Positions 61,807 through 64,000 of a stretch of 64,000 nucleotides of DNA are shown here, in pieces. A program made the translations under genes and the position numbers. Source of the stretch: Porodaedalea pini (taxonomy: Eukaryota > Basidiomycota > Agaricomycetes > Hymenochaetales > Hymenochaetaceae); assembly GCA_002794775.1 (NCBI GenBank), contig NBAY01000022.1, forward strand, positions 496,001 to 560,000. The letters run 5' to 3'. Under the pieces are notes generated by a model. That model searched no databases. It was not told the origin of the DNA and saw nothing but the letters and a program-made list of their open reading frames with translations. The stretch's first letter is position 1, and each line of letters opens with the position of its first letter.

Positions 61807-61958
61807 GCCCGCGCAGGTTCAGTCTCAGGCTCGCGCACCCAGTCCCGTTGGCGCAGGCCTTGCCATGTCGTTGCTTCCCCGAATCTCACGAAACGACAGC
61901 TGCTCTGCTCGCCTTCTTCTAGTGTCACAGATGCCAACTCATCACAATGGCTCTCATC

Positions 61959-62019
61959 AAGAGTATAATCCACACCTTCCTTCGTCTGCCAATCATGACG
62001 GCACCTCGGACTACTCAAG
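61959..62019. repeat. 61-bp direct repeat, copy 2
   Basis: Second copy of the repeat at 61647-61707, same orientation, 312 bp downstream. Here the frame reads QEYNPHLPSSANHDGTSDYS. Confidence 0.9.
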
Positions 62020-62035
62020 GAGACAGAGTGCCCGA

Positions 62036-62341
62036 TTAATTTTGGACTGGCATCTCCTCATCGGCAGATTCATTGTCCAGTACCGATCCTTCAGACTCAG
62101 AGTCTTCTGTTTCCTCATCTCCGCCTTCACTATCGTGTCCGTCATCTCCCATTTTGCTTTGAATGCGCTCGAGCAAAGTCTCAACTTCTTCTGCAGGTTC
62201 AACGTCCATCTCGTCATCTTCTTCATCAGAGCGGTGTACGCCCAGCTTGCTATACAAGTCTGCTGGTACGTGGTTCGCGTTCTCGGCATTGTGTGCTGTG
62301 GTGTGTGTTAGAACCTGAACTTTCACCTTTTCCTTTATTCT
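62036..62341 (-). other. Exon coding for an acidic protein tail, unassigned
   Basis: The minus-strand frame runs from an acceptor-like GTTCAG at about 62327 through VPADLYSKLGVHRSDEEDDE, then PAEEVETLLERIQSKMGDDG, to a stop at 62036 after EEMPVQN. Composition is strongly acidic, as in C-terminal tails. The upstream exons would lie where the LTR element begins at 62450, so the gene may be broken by it. No family recognised. Confidence 0.4.
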
Positions 62342-62449
62342 CCCTTTTGCCATTCCCTTTATTATATCTGTCCTTTTCATTATATTTACCCATCTTACAA
62401 AATCATTCCCACACTGCCTTCATTCGTTCCATTCCCACTCGTTATGTAA

Positions 62450-62718
62450 TGTTAGGTAATATAGTCTCACGGTCGTCGCTATATAAGGTCTCAGGAATCG
62501 CATGAACTCCTTGTTCTGCTTTTCCTCTTACCTCCGCGACGACCTAGGTGAGACTCGTCCCCCTTGTATTAGTTTAGACTTGTATTAATCCTCTTACCTC
62601 CGCGACGACCTAGCCTGAGTAAACGTGTCCCGAGTCTACGCTCGAGTATAGCACGTCCCAGACGACAGTCAGCCGAGGCCTGCCCAGTCCGAGTCGTCTC
62701 CCGGACTCCCGCCTAACA
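62450..62718 (+). repeat. Putative 5' LTR of a retrotransposon
   Basis: The block starts TGTTAGG and ends CCTAACA, perfect 7-bp inverted ends of the TG..CA type. It contains a TATATAAGG box at 62480-62488, as expected for an LTR promoter, and two copies of CCTCTTACCTCCGCGACGAC (62524 and 62591). A gag frame follows downstream. The 3' LTR is outside the window, so boundaries cannot be confirmed; bases 62445-62449 (TGTAA) would be the target duplication. Confidence 0.55.
62480..62488 (+). promoter_or_regulatory. TATA box in the putative LTR
   Basis: TATATAAGG lies 30 bp inside the LTR, a suitable position for the element's own transcription start. Role inferred from sequence and position. Confidence 0.5.
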
Positions 62719-64000
62719 TAAAAGCAGAACCTCACCCAGGCTCATCCCCAGCGTAAGTCGTCGCTGTCGACTCGCCTTCACTCGGTCTAGAGGAGCGCTC
62801 CCCTCGACGGACTTGACGTGTAAACCCCCCAAACGACAACCCTCAACCCTGCCCGGACGTTTTCGGACGTTCGTGTATTACGTAAATATATCAACCGACA
62901 TTTCCCGACCCTGGCTCTACGAATTAGCCTCTGGTGGAGCACGCACCTAACGTGGACGTGGGTAACAAGACGAGTCCAAACTTCGACGACAATCTCGTTT
63001 GTAATCTCACTCGGATCCTACCGCCTCGTCATCAACTTCGCTGACGAACCCGCTCAACGTTGGCGTAACCCCGGATCGAACGCGCAACCGATCCCTGTCC
63101 CTCCGCCAACGTCAAGATAGATCTCACCGACGAACAGCAACGGGCCCTTCCTGCTTCAGCCCGTTGGGATCCAGACCGACCAGGCTACGTTGCGACCAAT
63201 AATAGCGGCGTCACTCACGACATCTGGTGGAGTGAAATCCGGCGCAGCTGGTATTCATCAGACAAACGAGGAAGGAGAGCAAGGTGGCCCCCAGCCGCTC
63301 CGTCGTCACCTGCACCGTCAACATCTACGGTCAACCTACCACCGACCCCAGGTCCTTACCGCGAAACCAACAGAGACCCCTCACCGCCGACTCCTCCAGA
63401 ACCTTCGACACCCGCACCCGAACCCGCGATGTCAACGGAAGGTTTCAGCCAGCAGCAAATGGCGCAGATCGCGGCCATCGTTGCGAATGCCTTCGCCCAT
63501 CAGGCGAACAACGCCCCAGCACCGGTCGCGGCCGCTAACCCCCCGACCCCCAACGTAGATGTCGCCCGGCCACGAGAATTCACTGGTGGCAACGATTACC
63601 TCGACTTCAGACGTGAAGTCCTCCTTTTTGTATCCGCCAATCCAAGCCGATACCCTATGTCAGAGAGTAAGATTTATGTAGCTCTCTCCTACTTGAAGGG
63701 TGGAAATGCGGCAACGTGGGCGCAGAACTACGTCGAGGAGTCGACAACGTCGGGAATCATTACCTTCACCGACAGCTGGGAAAGATTCCAGGAACGACTC
63801 GACGCCTCGTTTGATGACCCGAATCGCAAGGAGGCGGCGCTGAAGGAATTCAGGGAGAAGGTTCAGAAGGACCTCACCGCAGATAAGTTCTTCCAACAGC
63901 TCGACGTCATCATCAAGCGTGCGGAACTGAAGGACGACGGCATCATCTGTGATCGTCTCAAACGCGCAATGAACATCGAAGTAGTGCGTGGAGTCCTGAG
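62719..64000 (+). mobile_element. Retrotransposon leader and gag, cut by the window edge
   Basis: After a leader of about 350 bp, a single frame stays open from about 63070 to the end of the window. The first ATG in it is 63429 (MSTEGFSQQQMAQIAAIVAN). Before it the frame already reads like protein (LTDEQQRALPASARWDPDRP, DIWWSEIRRSW), followed by a Pro-rich stretch. After it come RPREFTGGNDYLDFRREVLL, ALSYLKGGNAATWAQNYVEE, SWERFQERLDASFDDPNRKE and KADLTADKFFQQLD-type segments, typical of the gag capsid domain (Retrotrans_gag) of fungal Ty3/gypsy elements. Protease, reverse transcriptase and integrase would lie beyond 64000. No stop in the visible part, so the element may be young. Confidence 0.85.

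Overview
The window reads as nuclear DNA of an agaricomycete fungus (Basidiomycota). Genes are split by many introns of about 50-70 nt with GT..AG ends and CTRAY-type branch points. The genes include fungal or basidiomycete-style families: a hybrid histidine kinase, a NACHT-WD40 protein, a Mup1-like permease pair, a DUF6698-type protein and a seven-helix membrane protein. The right edge holds the 5' part of an LTR retrotransposon. No tRNA, rRNA or CRISPR array was recognised.

Left part (1-23.7 kb). A secreted DCR2-like metallophosphatase (+) is followed by a debris zone: an aldo-keto reductase (AKR) tail relic, an AAT microsatellite, a Tc1/mariner-type helix-turn-helix relic and a MITE-like inverted repeat. 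Then come a membrane-anchored hybrid histidine kinase, a NACHT NLR with seven nearly identical WD40 repeats, a TMEM242-like two-helix protein, an AKR pseudogene, a formaldehyde-dehydrogenase-like zinc alcohol dehydrogenase, a small hydrophilic protein and an F-box protein, all on +.

Middle (24-34.7 kb). Two tandem Mup1-like amino-acid permeases and a DHA2-type MFS exporter lie on the minus strand, followed by a decayed alpha/beta-hydrolase. From about 34.8 to 38 kb is a gene-poor island: a long AT-rich inverted repeat, a full-length but broken prolyl-tRNA synthetase pseudogene with an extra rearranged fragment, and GAAT-rich sequence at both ends.

Conserved core (38.6-48.5 kb). A METTL18/HPM1-type histidine methyltransferase (+), the calcineurin catalytic subunit (-), an UNC-50/GMH1 Golgi protein (-) and a low-complexity Met-Pro-rich protein (+, divergent from UNC-50). 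These look like ordinary single-copy genes in good order.

Right part (48.9-64 kb). Two AKR genes (-) flank a seven-helix membrane protein, a roughly 1.08-kb near-perfect palindrome preceded by an array of hairpins with compensatory stem changes, and the tail of a short-chain dehydrogenase. Beyond lie a DUF6698-type gene, the 5' (vWA) part of a Ku70 gene cut off at an exon end, unassigned exon-like fragments containing a 61-bp direct repeat, and a retrotransposon LTR, leader and gag running off the edge. The main theme is repeated gene fragmentation and duplication by mobile or foldback DNA around a few conserved genes. I found no gene set that amounts to a convincing new multi-gene system; the palindrome with its hairpin array is the most unusual structure.
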